Shown here one piece after another: positions 52,735 through 61,747 of a stretch of DNA of 64,000 bases. Source of the stretch: Microbulbifer sp. YPW16 (GTDB taxonomy: Bacteria; Pseudomonadota; Gammaproteobacteria; Pseudomonadales; Cellvibrionaceae); the NCBI RefSeq assembly GCF_021290385.1, contig NZ_CP089928.1:2340501-2404500 (forward strand), read 5' to 3'. The notes beneath the pieces are model-generated. The model saw nothing but the letters and a program-made list of their open reading frames with translations, had not been told where the DNA came from and did no database searches. Every line of letters begins with the position of its first letter. Position 1 is the stretch's first letter. The position numbers and the translations under genes were made by a program.

Positions 52735-54507
52735 GTGCGCAAACTGGTTCTCGCATCCCTGATCTCTGCCGGAGTCATCTCTGCCGGCCTGCTGCTTGCC
52801 GACCCTGAAAAGCCCGGCCCCGGCGCCGCCGAGCGCAGCGAGGAAATCCAGCCCGAGGTGGCCACCGGCCGCAGTGAGGTCAAGGCGGCCAGCGCATCGG
52901 AATTCATGGCGGTTACCGCCAACCCCCATGCCAGTGAGGCCGCCGCCGGCATCCTGGCCCGCGGCGGCACCGCGGTGGACGCGGCCATCGCCGCGCAGCT
53001 GGTGCTGGGCCTGGTAGAGCCCCAGTCCTCGGGTATCGGCGGCGGCGCCTTTATGCTGAGCTACCGCGCCGACGACAAATCCCTGCATTATTACGATGGC
53101 CGCGAAACCGCTCCGGCGGCGGTCGATGAACAGTATTTCATGCACGACGGCGAGCCGCGGGATTTTCTCAAGGCGGTCATCGGCGGCTACTCGGTGGGCG
53201 TACCCGGCGTGATGCGGATGCTGGAACTGGCTCACCAGCGCGACGGCAAACTGCCCTGGGCGGAACTGTTCGTCCCGGCCATCGAGCTGGCAGAGCAGGG
53301 CTTTGAGGTTTCACCGCGCCTGCACCAGCTGCTCGACCGCCTGCCGCAGGTGGATGCGCGCCCGGCCATCGCCAGCTATTTCTTTACCGATGACGGCAAG
53401 CCGCTGGCAGTGGGCACGCTGCTAAAAAACCCCGACTATGCCCGCACCCTCCGGCAGCTGGCGGAGCAGGGCGCCGATGCGTTTTACCGGGGGGATATCG
53501 CTGCGGCCATCGTCGATGCGGTGCGCAACGACCCGGTCAACCCGGGCGTGATGACCCGCGAGGATATGGCCGGCTACCAGGCGAAAGTGCGCGAACCGGT
53601 ATGCAGCGAATTCCTGCTCTACCGCGTCTGCGGTGCCAGCGCACCGTCCTCCGGTGGCACCACCGTGGGCGCCATCCTGGGCATGGTCGGCCAGTTCCCG
53701 CTGACCGAGTTCGAACCCGGCAGCGCCGAACTGACCCACCTGTTTGCGGAGGCCTCGGAACTGGCATTTGCCGACCGCAATACCTATTCCGCCGATCCGG
53801 ATTTTGTCGCCGTGCCCACGCGTGCGATGGTGGCCCCGGAGTACCTGGTGCGGCGGGCAAAACTGATCTCGGGCGAGGAGGCCACCACTGCCGTGCCGGG
53901 CAAGCCCAGGCCCTTCGATGCCAAGCGCCAGCCGGCAGATTCCCCGGAAAAACCCAATACCAGCCACCTGTCGATCGTGGACCGCTACGGCAATGGCGTA
54001 AGCATGACCACCAGTATCGAGACCGGCTTTGGCTCGCGCCTGCTGGTCCGCGGTTTCCTGCTCAACAACCAGCTGACCGACTTTTCCTTTACCCCCGAGC
54101 GCGCCGATGGCGAACTGGTGGCCAACCGCGTGCAGCCGGGCAAGCGACCGCGCTCCTCCATGTCACCGACCGTCGTATTCAACCGGGACGGCAGCCTGCG
54201 ACTGCTGGTGGGCTCCCCGGGCGGCTCGCGCATTATTGACTACACTGCGCGGACCATTCTCTATCACCTGGGCCTGAGGATGCCCATTGCCGACGCCATA
54301 GCCGCGGGCAATATCGGCGCGATCGGGTACCGGGTGGAACTGGAGTCGGGCTTTTTCCCCGCGGAGACTGTAAGAAAACTGGAACAGCTGGGACACAAGG
54401 TGGTGGAGCGCAACCTGAACAGTGGTATCCACGGGATTGCACTGATCGACGGCAAGCTCCACGGTGGCGCCGACCCACGCCGCGAGGGTAGTGCGGTCGG
54501 CAAATAG
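52735..54507 (+). CDS. ggt: Gamma-glutamyltransferase (glutathione hydrolase)
   Basis: This 590-residue secreted enzyme cleaves the gamma-glutamyl bond of glutathione and related peptides. It has an N-terminal signal sequence (to about residue 22), the domain start AVTANPHASEAAAGIL, GIGGGAFMLSYRADD, and the autocatalytic cleavage site with Thr409 in NTSHLSIVD, which becomes the nucleophile of the small subunit. The later GSPGGSRIIDYTART is the substrate-binding segment. The start is GTG at 52735. It stands alone before a DoxX-like gene. Confidence 0.94.
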   Translation: MRKLVLASLISAGVISAGLLLADPEKPGPGAAERSEEIQPEVATGRSEVKAASASEFMAVTANPHASEAAAGILARGGTAVDAAIAAQLVLGLVEPQSSGIGGGAFMLSYRADDKSLHYYDGRETAPAAVDEQYFMHDGEPRDFLKAVIGGYSVGVPGVMRMLELAHQRDGKLPWAELFVPAIELAEQGFEVSPRLHQLLDRLPQVDARPAIASYFFTDDGKPLAVGTLLKNPDYARTLRQLAEQGADAFYRGDIAAAIVDAVRNDPVNPGVMTREDMAGYQAKVREPVCSEFLLYRVCGASAPSSGGTTVGAILGMVGQFPLTEFEPGSAELTHLFAEASELAFADRNTYSADPDFVAVPTRAMVAPEYLVRRAKLISGEEATTAVPGKPRPFDAKRQPADSPEKPNTSHLSIVDRYGNGVSMTTSIETGFGSRLLVRGFLLNNQLTDFSFTPERADGELVANRVQPGKRPRSSMSPTVVFNRDGSLRLLVGSPGGSRIIDYTARTILYHLGLRMPIADAIAAGNIGAIGYRVELESGFFPAETVRKLEQLGHKVVERNLNSGIHGIALIDGKLHGGADPRREGSAVGK

Positions 54508-54559
54508 CGCCGGCTGTCCAGTAGGGCGCCGGTCAACAACTTACCCAGGGGAACCTTCC

Positions 54560-54961
54560 ATGCGCGCCTTTTCTTTACTACTCCTGCGAATCAGCCTCGG
54601 CCTGTTGCTGGTCATCTGGGGCGTCGACAAGCTGGTGAATGTGGAGCACGCGATCGCCGTGTCCGACCGTTTTTACCTGGGCGTGGTCAGCGCACCACTA
54701 CTGTGGAAGATGTTCGGTGTGCTGCAACTACTGCTGGGCGCCGCGGTGATCACGGGCCTGTGGCAGCGCTATACCTATCCCGCCCAGGCCATCGTCAACG
54801 GCATCACCCTGTTGGGAGTCTGGCGCTCGGTGGTGGATCCGTGGGGCTGGTACCTGGAGGGCACCAATGTGCTCTTTTACCCATCGCTGATCGTGTTTGC
54901 CGGCTGCCTGGTGCTGTGGGCCTTCCGCGACGAGGACCGGCTGGCGCCCGGACGGCGCTGA
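54560..54961 (+). CDS. DoxX-like membrane protein
   Basis: The 133-residue protein has four membrane helices and a DoxX-type layout: LLLLRISLGLLLVIWGVDKLVN, then KMFGVLQLLLGAAVITGLWQRYTYPAQAI. It differs from the DoxX protein at 12201 in having an extra loop (WRSVVDPWGWYLEGTNVLF). Function unknown. The ATG at 54560 follows a GGGGAACC stretch; the upstream frame runs through the ggt stop region. Confidence 0.75.
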   Translation: MRAFSLLLLRISLGLLLVIWGVDKLVNVEHAIAVSDRFYLGVVSAPLLWKMFGVLQLLLGAAVITGLWQRYTYPAQAIVNGITLLGVWRSVVDPWGWYLEGTNVLFYPSLIVFAGCLVLWAFRDEDRLAPGRR

Positions 54962-54983
54962 GGCCAGAGGAGACAGGCTGGGC

Positions 54984-55310
54984 ATGAACAGTCCGTGGAT
55001 GTTGCTGCTGGTCGCCGGCCTGCTGGAAGTGGGCTGGGCGATCGGCCTCAAGTACAGTGACGGGTTCACCCGGCCACTGCCCAGTGTGTTGACCGTGGTG
55101 ACGATGGTGGCGAGCTTTTATTTCCTCGCCCAGGCACTGAAGGTGATCCCGGTGGGTACCGGCTACGCCGTATGGACCGGCATCGGTGCGGTGGGCACCG
55201 CGATCCTGGGGATTGTGCTGTTTGCGGAATCCACCGCGCTGCCGCGGTTATTCTGTATCGGGCTGATTGTGGCGGGGATTGCCGGCCTCAGGCTGACATC
55301 CCCGGCCTGA
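54984..55310 (+). CDS. Gdx/SugE-type small multidrug resistance transporter
   Basis: The 108-residue protein has four helices and the SMR fold. It matches the guanidinium exporter (Gdx, formerly SugE) branch: GLLEVGWAIGLKYSDGF near residue 12 with the essential glutamate Glu15 in GLLEVGW, then PVGTGYAVWTGIGAVGTAILGIVLF. Such proteins act as antiparallel dimers exchanging protons for guanidinium. No guanidine riboswitch was seen upstream. It lies 22 bp after the DoxX-like gene. Confidence 0.9.
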   Translation: MNSPWMLLLVAGLLEVGWAIGLKYSDGFTRPLPSVLTVVTMVASFYFLAQALKVIPVGTGYAVWTGIGAVGTAILGIVLFAESTALPRLFCIGLIVAGIAGLRLTSPA

Positions 55311-55331
55311 AAGCCTTCCCCGCCCCCGGCT

Positions 55332-57110
55332 TCATTCCCCATCCCCGGCCTCGTACACCAGCCGCCCGCGATAATAGGTCTCCAGTACCCGGGCCGACCC
55401 GATCTCCGCCGGGGGAATCTGGAACAGGTTCCGGTCCAGCACGATCAGATCCGCCCACTTGCCGGTTTCCAGGCTCCCGGTCTGCTCCTCCAGGCGGTTG
55501 GCGATGGCACCGTTGATGGTGAACGACAGCAGCATGCGTTCCAGTGACACGCCCTGGTCCTCCGGCACCGGAGCCGCGGCATCCAGGTCCTGTGCCGCGG
55601 CATCGCTGTCGCCACCCGGATCCGGTCCCCGCATCACGCCCGCCTGGATGGCGGCCAGCGGACCACCCCGGGGGGTTGCCGGGTAGTCGCTGCCTGAGGC
55701 GACCGTGACCCCGGCATCGAACAGCTTTTTCACCGGGTACTGCGCGGCAGCCCGCGACTCACCGAGCCGGGGCAGGTCCAGTGACCGGTAATGGCCGCTG
55801 CGGTCAAAGCGCATCGGCAGCATTACCGCGATAGTCCCGGTTTCGGCAAAGCGGGGGATATCCACCGGGTCGACCAGCATCAGGCCTACCATACCGTTGC
55901 GCATATCCGCGGGACCATTGATTGCACGGGAGTGACCGAAGGCAGTGAGGCCCATTTCCACCGCCGCATCACCCACCGCCCTGATCATTACCTGCAGGCC
56001 CGCCGCATTGGCAAGCTTGGCCAGCTGGTTTAGGTTCTGCTGCCCCAGCCTGCTCTCTACTTCATAGTCCGGACGGTGGGCATAGGGTTTTTTCAGCAGC
56101 GCCCTTTCCCCGGCGATGGAGCCATCGGCGAACAGCTTGACCGAGTGCACCTGGAATTCCTCGTCCCGGTATTTCTCCGACAGTGTTTTCAGGAAGCGAA
56201 CCTCCTTCTGGCCGGCACCGGGGCCCACCACGAAGGAGCCGCGCACGCGCACAGTGAGTTTCTTCAGCGCCGCCATTTTCTGGTAGGCATCCAGCTTGGA
56301 GGCATCCTCTGTGGGCCGGATATAGGCATCGTGCAGGGTGGTGATACCCCGGCGGGCGGCGGCGTCCTGGACCTCGCGGATCTCGGCGCGATAGTCGGCC
56401 TCGGTTTTCACCGGGATGATTTTCTCCACCAGCGCCATGGCGCTGCGCCCGCGCAGTATTCCGGTCACCAGGCCGGTCTCGTCCCGCTCGATCACCCCGC
56501 CCGCCGGATCCGGCGTGTCGTTGCCGATACCCGCGGCGGCCACCGCCTCGGAGTTCGCCCAGATACTGTGCAGATCGCTGGAGTAGAGAACGATGGGAAT
56601 CAGGTCGTTGACGTGGTCGAGCTGCGCCTTGTGCGGGGGCCCGTCGGCGAACACCAGCCGGTCCCAGCCGCGACCGACGATCACCTGCTGTTCCGGGTTG
56701 GCCTCGATATAGTCCGCCACCGCCTGCTGGTAGTCGGCCACACTGCTGCCGTCGTACAGGCCCACCTGGCCGCCGCCGCTGACATGCATGTGCGCATCGA
56801 CAAAGCCCGGCAGCACCAGCTTGCCGTCGAGGTTTTCTACCTGGGTGTGGGGACCGATAAACGGCTGCGCGCCGTCGTCACTGCCCACGAATACGATGCG
56901 GCCTTCGCGCACCGCCAGTGCCTGGGCAATGCGGCGATTGCTGTCGACGGTGTAGATATAACCGTTGCGGAAAACCAGCTCGGCGGCCGGCAGCACTTTC
57001 TGGTCGGGGATATCCCCGCGGGATTTGCCGCTGTCACCGGCTGGCGGCGCCTGGGGCCCGCACGCTGCCAGCGACAGTAGCATTGCGCCGACTATCCAGA
57101 CCCATCTCAT
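55332..57110 (-). CDS. Amidohydrolase 3 family lipoprotein (YtcJ-like)
   Basis: The 592-residue protein has a lipoprotein signal (MRWVWIVGAMLLSLAAC, Cys17) and an amidohydrolase domain: LVLPGFVDAHMHVSGGG (about 96-112, with the H-x-H metal site), GITTLHDAY, and a late SGSDYPATPRGGPLAAIQAGV. It belongs to the YtcJ-like group of periplasmic metal-dependent hydrolases whose substrates are mostly unknown. Its stop lies 21 bp from the Gdx stop (convergent). Confidence 0.9.
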   Translation of the reverse strand: MRWVWIVGAMLLSLAACGPQAPPAGDSGKSRGDIPDQKVLPAAELVFRNGYIYTVDSNRRIAQALAVREGRIVFVGSDDGAQPFIGPHTQVENLDGKLVLPGFVDAHMHVSGGGQVGLYDGSSVADYQQAVADYIEANPEQQVIVGRGWDRLVFADGPPHKAQLDHVNDLIPIVLYSSDLHSIWANSEAVAAAGIGNDTPDPAGGVIERDETGLVTGILRGRSAMALVEKIIPVKTEADYRAEIREVQDAAARRGITTLHDAYIRPTEDASKLDAYQKMAALKKLTVRVRGSFVVGPGAGQKEVRFLKTLSEKYRDEEFQVHSVKLFADGSIAGERALLKKPYAHRPDYEVESRLGQQNLNQLAKLANAAGLQVMIRAVGDAAVEMGLTAFGHSRAINGPADMRNGMVGLMLVDPVDIPRFAETGTIAVMLPMRFDRSGHYRSLDLPRLGESRAAAQYPVKKLFDAGVTVASGSDYPATPRGGPLAAIQAGVMRGPDPGGDSDAAAQDLDAAAPVPEDQGVSLERMLLSFTINGAIANRLEEQTGSLETGKWADLIVLDRNLFQIPPAEIGSARVLETYYRGRLVYEAGDGE

Positions 57111-57230
57111 TCGCTGCGCTCCCTCGCCTGAACCGGTGGCCAGCCCGCCTGCAGCGACGCGTTACAGCGCGCCCGTCATCCGCGGGTTCCGGCTTGAGTA
57201 TAGGAAATCACCTCCGGCCCGTGGCCGGCG

Positions 57231-57794
57231 CTAAAGCCACCGCAACCAGAGGTAATCGGTGGGATTGTCCGGGCAGGGCCCGAGTCCGCACTCCAGGGTG
57301 GTGGAAAGCGCATTCACCGCCAGGATCGCCAGGAAGGCCAGCACCGCCAGCCGCGCCAGGAATCCCAGGGGCCGGGGTTGTGGCCGGTCATCGACCCGGT
57401 CGGTGAGCAGCATCACGCCACAGTAGGCCAGCAAAGCAAAGAAGGTGATCAGCGCCCAGGTGTAGAAGTGCAGGCCCATAAAGGGCGAACCGAACCCCGG
57501 GTTTCCCGGGGCGATATGCAAGAGCACCTGGCGCCCCGATGCCACCAGCCCGGCCAGCGATGACAGGACCGCGATCCCGTAGTGCAGCGGCCGCACACCA
57601 AAGCGGAGATTCAGCAGCAGGCCGACACCGGCCATGGCAAAGGCGGCGCGCTGCAGCAGGCACAGGGGGCAGGGCAGTTCGTGCAGCAGCAGTTGCCAGG
57701 CAAAGGCAAACCAGAGCACCCCGGCCAGTGCCAGCAGCCCCAGCGCATCCAGACAGGTGGCACAGCGACCGAGGCGGGTGACCAATGGCATCAC
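57231..57794 (-). CDS. DsbB-like disulfide-forming membrane protein
   Basis: The 187-residue protein has the DsbB CPLC pair (Cys42 and Cys45 in LPCPLCLLQRA) and four helices. It departs from standard DsbB: the second periplasmic loop (HIAPGNPGFGSPFMGLH) has no cysteine, while the C-terminal loop carries ECGLGPCPDN, and an extra CATC lies near the N-terminus. The second redox pair may therefore be at the C-terminus. The DUF5993 gene precedes it by 4 bp. It is the second dsbB homologue of the window. Confidence 0.85.
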   Translation of the reverse strand: MMPLVTRLGRCATCLDALGLLALAGVLWFAFAWQLLLHELPCPLCLLQRAAFAMAGVGLLLNLRFGVRPLHYGIAVLSSLAGLVASGRQVLLHIAPGNPGFGSPFMGLHFYTWALITFFALLAYCGVMLLTDRVDDRPQPRPLGFLARLAVLAFLAILAVNALSTTLECGLGPCPDNPTDYLWLRWL

Positions 57795-57798
57795 CGCC

Positions 57799-57957
57799 CT
57801 AGAGGCTGATATCGAGGTGGGAAGTCATATGGTAGAAGCACCAGGCGACAAAGATCGCCAGGGTCGCCAGCCACCAGCCGACTGCGCCCGCACGGCTTCC
57901 CCGCCAGGCAAACCAGGCCGACAACAGCACGGTGACAAACGGCAGCATCATGACCAT
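57799..57957 (-). CDS. DUF5993-type small membrane protein
   Basis: This 52-residue protein is too short for most gene finders. Read from the ATG at 57957 it gives MVMMLPFVTVLLSAWFAW, then RGSRAGAVGWWLATLAIF and a tail ending HMTSHLDISL. The pattern, two helices and a His-x-x-Ser/Asp-rich end, is that of DUF5993 proteins, which I recall next to DsbB-like genes, as here (4 bp apart). A GGGAG ribosome site precedes it. Confidence 0.7.
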   Translation of the reverse strand: MVMMLPFVTVLLSAWFAWRGSRAGAVGWWLATLAIFVAWCFYHMTSHLDISL

Positions 57958-58027
57958 AAGCGGACTCCCGCAGCGTATACGGGCGCAATTTTAGTCCCGC
58001 TTTATGCGGTTCCCCAGCGCCAGTGAC

Positions 58028-58843
58028 TCAGCGCTGGCAGCGGCGACAGAAAAATGTGCTGCGCTGGCCCAGCACCATATCCCGTACCGGCCCGCCGCAC
58101 TGGCGGCAGCGCTTGCCCGCACGGCCATAGACGTTGAGCTGCTGGGCAAAATAGCCGGGCTCGCCATCGCCGCCGATAAAGTCCCGCAGGGTGGTGCCGC
58201 CCTGCTGGATCGAGCGCGCCAGTACCCGCTTGATGGCATCCGCGAGCCGCTCATAGCGCGCGCGGGAAATGGTGCCGGCGGCGCGGTCCGGGCGGATACC
58301 GGCCATGAACAGGGACTCACTGGCGTAGATATTCCCCACACCCACCACCACGCGCCCGTCCATGATGAATGTCTTTACTGCCTGCCGGCGTCCGCGCGAC
58401 ATGCGGTAGAGATAATCACCACAGAACTCGTCCGCCAGCGGTTCCGGGCCCAGGTGGGAAAGCAGGTCGTGGGCGGCCGGGTCCGAATCTGTCCACAACA
58501 GGGCCCCGAAGCGGCGCGGGTCGTGAAAGCGCAGGCACAGGCCGGAGTCCAGCACCCAGTCCACGTGGTCGTGCTTGCGCACTTCGGCGCCCGGTTTTAC
58601 CAGCCGCAGGCTGCCGGACATGCCCAGGTGCCAGATGGCACAGCCACGGTCGGTATGCACCAGCAGGTACTTGGCACGGCGCTCCAGGCGCAGGATCCGC
58701 GCGCCGGCAATGCGGCGCTCGAAATCCGGCTCCACCGGCCAGCGCAGGCTGCGCTGGCGCACGGTGGCCGAGCGCACGATATGTCCCTCGAGGTGGGGGG
58801 CAAGGCCGCGACGGGTGGTTTCGACTTCGGGAAGCTCGGGCAC
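58028..58843 (-). CDS. mutM: Formamidopyrimidine-DNA glycosylase MutM (Fpg)
   Basis: The 271-residue enzyme removes 8-oxoguanine and nicks the DNA. The N-terminus [14 protein letters not shown] supplies the catalytic Pro2 and Glu3; Lys57 lies in RRAKYLLVH; the H2TH segment [16 protein letters not shown] and the C-terminal zinc finger (CRQCGG.. CRRCQR) are complete. Length matches the family. It lies between the dsbB-like genes and the ribosomal-protein pair. Confidence 0.97.
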   Translation of the reverse strand: MPELPEVETTRRGLAPHLEGHIVRSATVRQRSLRWPVEPDFERRIAGARILRLERRAKYLLVHTDRGCAIWHLGMSGSLRLVKPGAEVRKHDHVDWVLDSGLCLRFHDPRRFGALLWTDSDPAAHDLLSHLGPEPLADEFCGDYLYRMSRGRRQAVKTFIMDGRVVVGVGNIYASESLFMAGIRPDRAAGTISRARYERLADAIKRVLARSIQQGGTTLRDFIGGDGEPGYFAQQLNVYGRAGKRCRQCGGPVRDMVLGQRSTFFCRRCQR

Positions 58844-58954
58844 AGGTGTCGTCTTTCTGCTGGCAGGGGCTGGTTTGGAATTCTACACGCCTGGCGGCGC
58901 CGGGTGCTGCTGCGGGTTGCCACCCCGCGGGCTCCCGGGCTATCCGGCAGGCAT

Positions 58955-58979
58955 AAAAAAACCCGGCAATGCCGGGTTT
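58955..58979 (-). terminator. Rho-independent terminator of rpmB-rpmG
   Basis: AAACCCGGC and GCCGGGTTT form a 9-bp stem with an AAT loop; on the minus strand a T-run of seven follows. It lies 18 bases past the L33 stop. Confidence 0.9.
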
Positions 58980-58997
58980 CTCGCAAGGCGGGACCAA

Positions 58998-59153
58998 TTA
59001 CTTGATCTTGCCTTCCTTATACATCACGTGCTTGCGGACAACGGGATCGTACTTTTTGATCTCCATTTTTTCCGGCATGTTGCGCTTGTTCTTGGTAGTG
59101 GTATAGAAGTGACCAGTACCGGCGCTGGAATTCAGGCGGATCTTCTCACGCAT
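58998..59153 (-). CDS. rpmG: 50S ribosomal protein L33
   Basis: The 51-residue product ([20 protein letters not shown], then [20 protein letters not shown] and a KEGKIK end) is L33 of the cysteine-free type. It is a small part of the large subunit near the E site. It is the second gene of the rpmB-rpmG pair, 34 bp after rpmB, and is followed by a terminator. Too short for simple ORF cut-offs. Confidence 0.97.
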   Translation of the reverse strand: MREKIRLNSSAGTGHFYTTTKNKRNMPEKMEIKKYDPVVRKHVMYKEGKIK

Positions 59154-59187
59154 TGTTCTGTCTCCGATTTCTTGGCTGGGCCGTCAG

Positions 59188-59424
59188 TTACACTTTTTCG
59201 CCGCGGGCACGCAGCTCGCTCAGCACGGTATCGATACCTTTCTTGTCGATCACGCGCATGCCTTTGGAGGAGACACGCAGCTTCACGAAACGCTTCTCGG
59301 ATTCAACCCAGAAACGGTGGCTGTGCAGGTTGGGCACAAAGCGACGCTTGGTGCGGTTTTTAGCGTGGGATACGTTGTTACCGGTGACCGGGCGCTTACC
59401 GGTTACCTGACATACCTTGGACAT
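59188..59424 (-). CDS. rpmB: 50S ribosomal protein L28
   Basis: The 78-residue product ([20 protein letters not shown].. ..[12 protein letters not shown]) matches L28, a large-subunit protein. The length equals E. coli L28. It leads the rpmB-rpmG operon; radC is upstream on the same strand across a 276-bp gap in which I see no other gene. Confidence 0.97.
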   Translation of the reverse strand: MSKVCQVTGKRPVTGNNVSHAKNRTKRRFVPNLHSHRFWVESEKRFVKLRVSSKGMRVIDKKGIDTVLSELRARGEKV

Positions 59425-59700
59425 CTGTTGGCCTCTTCAAAACTCTCGTGCCCGCATGACAGGAGGTGCGGGGACTGTAATTCGGGATTCTAATCCGGTT
59501 CCTGGGCGGCGGCGGAAACTGTTCAGAATCTGGCCCGGCCGCAAAGAGCGGCGTTTTATACCAGAACAGCTGGGGGGAGACAAGTTTTAACCAGTTTTGA
59601 CTGCGACCGGGCGGTTTTCTCCCGTCACTCTTTGCATCCCTTGCGCCAGGGCCGCCGCCCCCTTAATCCCGCGGGTCACTGCCCCGGGCTGCCGGCAGGG

Positions 59701-60375
59701 CTACAGCAGGCCACGCTCGGCGAAGGACAGTGCGTCGCCATCCCCCACGATCATATGGTCCAGTACCTTGATATCCACCAGCCCCAGCGCCTGCACCAGG
59801 CGCTCGGTGATCCAGATATCCGCCTGGCTGGGCTCAGTGATGCCCGAGGGGTGATTGTGTGCCAGGATCACCGCGGCCGCGCCGCGGTGCAGCGCCGCCT
59901 GCACCACCTCGCGCGGATAGACACTGGCCGCATTGAGGGTGCCGTGAAACAGCTCCTCGAAGCCGATCACCCGGTGCTGGGTGTCCAGGAACAGGCAGCA
60001 GAAGACCTCCCGGCGGCGGTGGCGCAGCTGCGCCGCGAGGTACTGGCGCACGGCCCCGGGACTGTCCATGACGTCGCGGCGCTGGAGGTCCTCCGCCAGG
60101 TGGCGGCGGGCCATCTCCAGCACCGCCTGCAGCTGGGTGTACTTGGCATCGCCCAGGCCGCGGCCGCGGCAGAACTCGGACTGCGGCGCCTCCAGCAGCG
60201 GGCGCAGGCCGCCGAAATCCACCAGCAGCTGCCGCGCCAGGTCCACCGCGGAAACGCCGGCGGCACCGGTGCGCAGGAATATTGCCAGCAGCTCCGCATC
60301 CGAGAGCGCCGCAGCCCCGCGCTGCAGCAGTTTTTCCCGCGGGCGCTCCGCCGCGGGCCAGTCACTGATCGCCAT
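59701..60375 (-). CDS. radC: RadC family protein (JAB/MPN domain)
   Basis: The 224-residue protein has an N-terminal helix-hairpin-helix part ([28 protein letters not shown]) and a JAMM-type metal site: the distal [14 protein letters not shown] motif (about 172-185). RadC was named for a repair phenotype that was later withdrawn; the true role is unknown. The ATG at 60375 gives the usual [17 protein letters not shown] start. It is divergent from coaBC, as in many gammaproteobacteria. Confidence 0.94.
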   Translation of the reverse strand: MAISDWPAAERPREKLLQRGAAALSDAELLAIFLRTGAAGVSAVDLARQLLVDFGGLRPLLEAPQSEFCRGRGLGDAKYTQLQAVLEMARRHLAEDLQRRDVMDSPGAVRQYLAAQLRHRRREVFCCLFLDTQHRVIGFEELFHGTLNAASVYPREVVQAALHRGAAAVILAHNHPSGITEPSQADIWITERLVQALGLVDIKVLDHMIVGDGDALSFAERGLL

Positions 60376-60495
60376 GTCGTCCCTCCCTGAGACCCGTTCA
60401 TTGTCCCCGGCCGCCGCCGGGGAGCCCGCCACGCTTATCCCGCGCGGCGCATAAATGCTAATCTTACCCGCTCCTGCAATTTCGGGAACCGAACT

Positions 60496-61707
60496 ATGTC
60501 CTCCCTGGCCGACAAACGCATCCTCCTGGGTGTAGGCGGCGGTATCGCCGCCTACAAGAGCGCCGACCTGGTACGCCGCCTGCTAGAACGGGGGGCCGAC
60601 GTGCGCGTCGTGATGACCGCCGGGGCCCGTGAATTCGTGCAGCCACTGACCTTCCAGGCCCTGTCGGGTAACCCGGTCCATACCGACCTGCTCGACCCCG
60701 CGGCCGAGGCGGCCATGGGACATATCGAGCTGGCCAAGTGGGCCCAGCTGGTGCTGGTTGCCCCGGCCAGCGCCAATATCATGGCGCGCCTGGCCGCCGG
60801 CATGGCGGATGACCTGCTCACCACCCTGTGCCTGGCTACCGAGGCACCACTGGCGCTGGCGCCGGCCATGAACCAGGCCATGTGGCGCCACCCGGCCACC
60901 GCCGCCAATGCGGCCACCCTGAGCCAGCGCGGCGCAACGCTGCTGGGACCGGATGCCGGCAGCCAGGCCTGTGGTGATGTAGGCCCGGGACGCATGCTGG
61001 AGCCCCTCGCCCTGGCGGAGGAAGTGGAAAAACTGTTTGCCCCGGCCCAGTCCCTCTCCGGCAAGCGCGTGGCGATTACCGCCGGGCCCACCCGCGAGGC
61101 ACTCGACCCGGTGCGCTTCCTCAGCAACCACAGCTCCGGCAAGATGGGCTTTGCCCTGGCCGCCGCGGCACAGCGGGCGGGGGCCCAGGTTACGCTGATT
61201 GCCGGCCCGGTATCCCAGCCCACCCCGGCCGGGGTGAAACGCATCGATGTGGTGAGCGCAGAGGAGATGCACGAGGCCGCCGAGCGCGCCGCCGACCTGT
61301 GCGACCTCTTTATCGGCGCGGCCGCAGTGGCGGACTTCCGCCCGGCGGAAGTGGCCGGCCAGAAAATCAAGAAAAAGGACAACAGCGACACCGACAGCCT
61401 GGCCCTGGTGAAGAATCCCGATATCGTCGCCGCTATTGCCGCACGCACCAGCCAGCGCCCGTTCACCGTCGGGTTTGCGGCAGAGACCGAGAAAGTTGAA
61501 GAACACGCGCGGGGCAAGCTACAGCGCAAGAAACTCGACCTGATCATTGCCAATGATGTCAGTGCAGCCGACAGCGGCTTCAACAGCGACCGCAATGCGG
61601 TAACCGTCATCGACAGCGACGGTGCCACCCGGCTGCCGTCCGCCCTCAAGACACAGCTGGCCGACCAGTTGATCGGGATTATCGCGGCCCGCGCCTTCCC
61701 GGCCTGA
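60496..61707 (+). CDS. coaBC: Bifunctional phosphopantothenoylcysteine decarboxylase/synthase CoaBC
   Basis: The 403-residue fusion carries out two steps of CoA synthesis. The N-terminal FMN decarboxylase (CoaC, residues 1-185) starts [22 protein letters not shown] and has APAMNQAMW; the C-terminal ligase (CoaB) shows [25 protein letters not shown] and the late [12 protein letters not shown]. Both parts are intact. In Pseudomonas the next gene is dut; here algC follows directly. Confidence 0.96.
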   Translation: MSSLADKRILLGVGGGIAAYKSADLVRRLLERGADVRVVMTAGAREFVQPLTFQALSGNPVHTDLLDPAAEAAMGHIELAKWAQLVLVAPASANIMARLAAGMADDLLTTLCLATEAPLALAPAMNQAMWRHPATAANAATLSQRGATLLGPDAGSQACGDVGPGRMLEPLALAEEVEKLFAPAQSLSGKRVAITAGPTREALDPVRFLSNHSSGKMGFALAAAAQRAGAQVTLIAGPVSQPTPAGVKRIDVVSAEEMHEAAERAADLCDLFIGAAAVADFRPAEVAGQKIKKKDNSDTDSLALVKNPDIVAAIAARTSQRPFTVGFAAETEKVEEHARGKLQRKKLDLIIANDVSAADSGFNSDRNAVTVIDSDGATRLPSALKTQLADQLIGIIAARAFPA

Positions 61708-61747
61708 ACGACACAACAACAGTAACAAGACAGGACGTATAACTACC

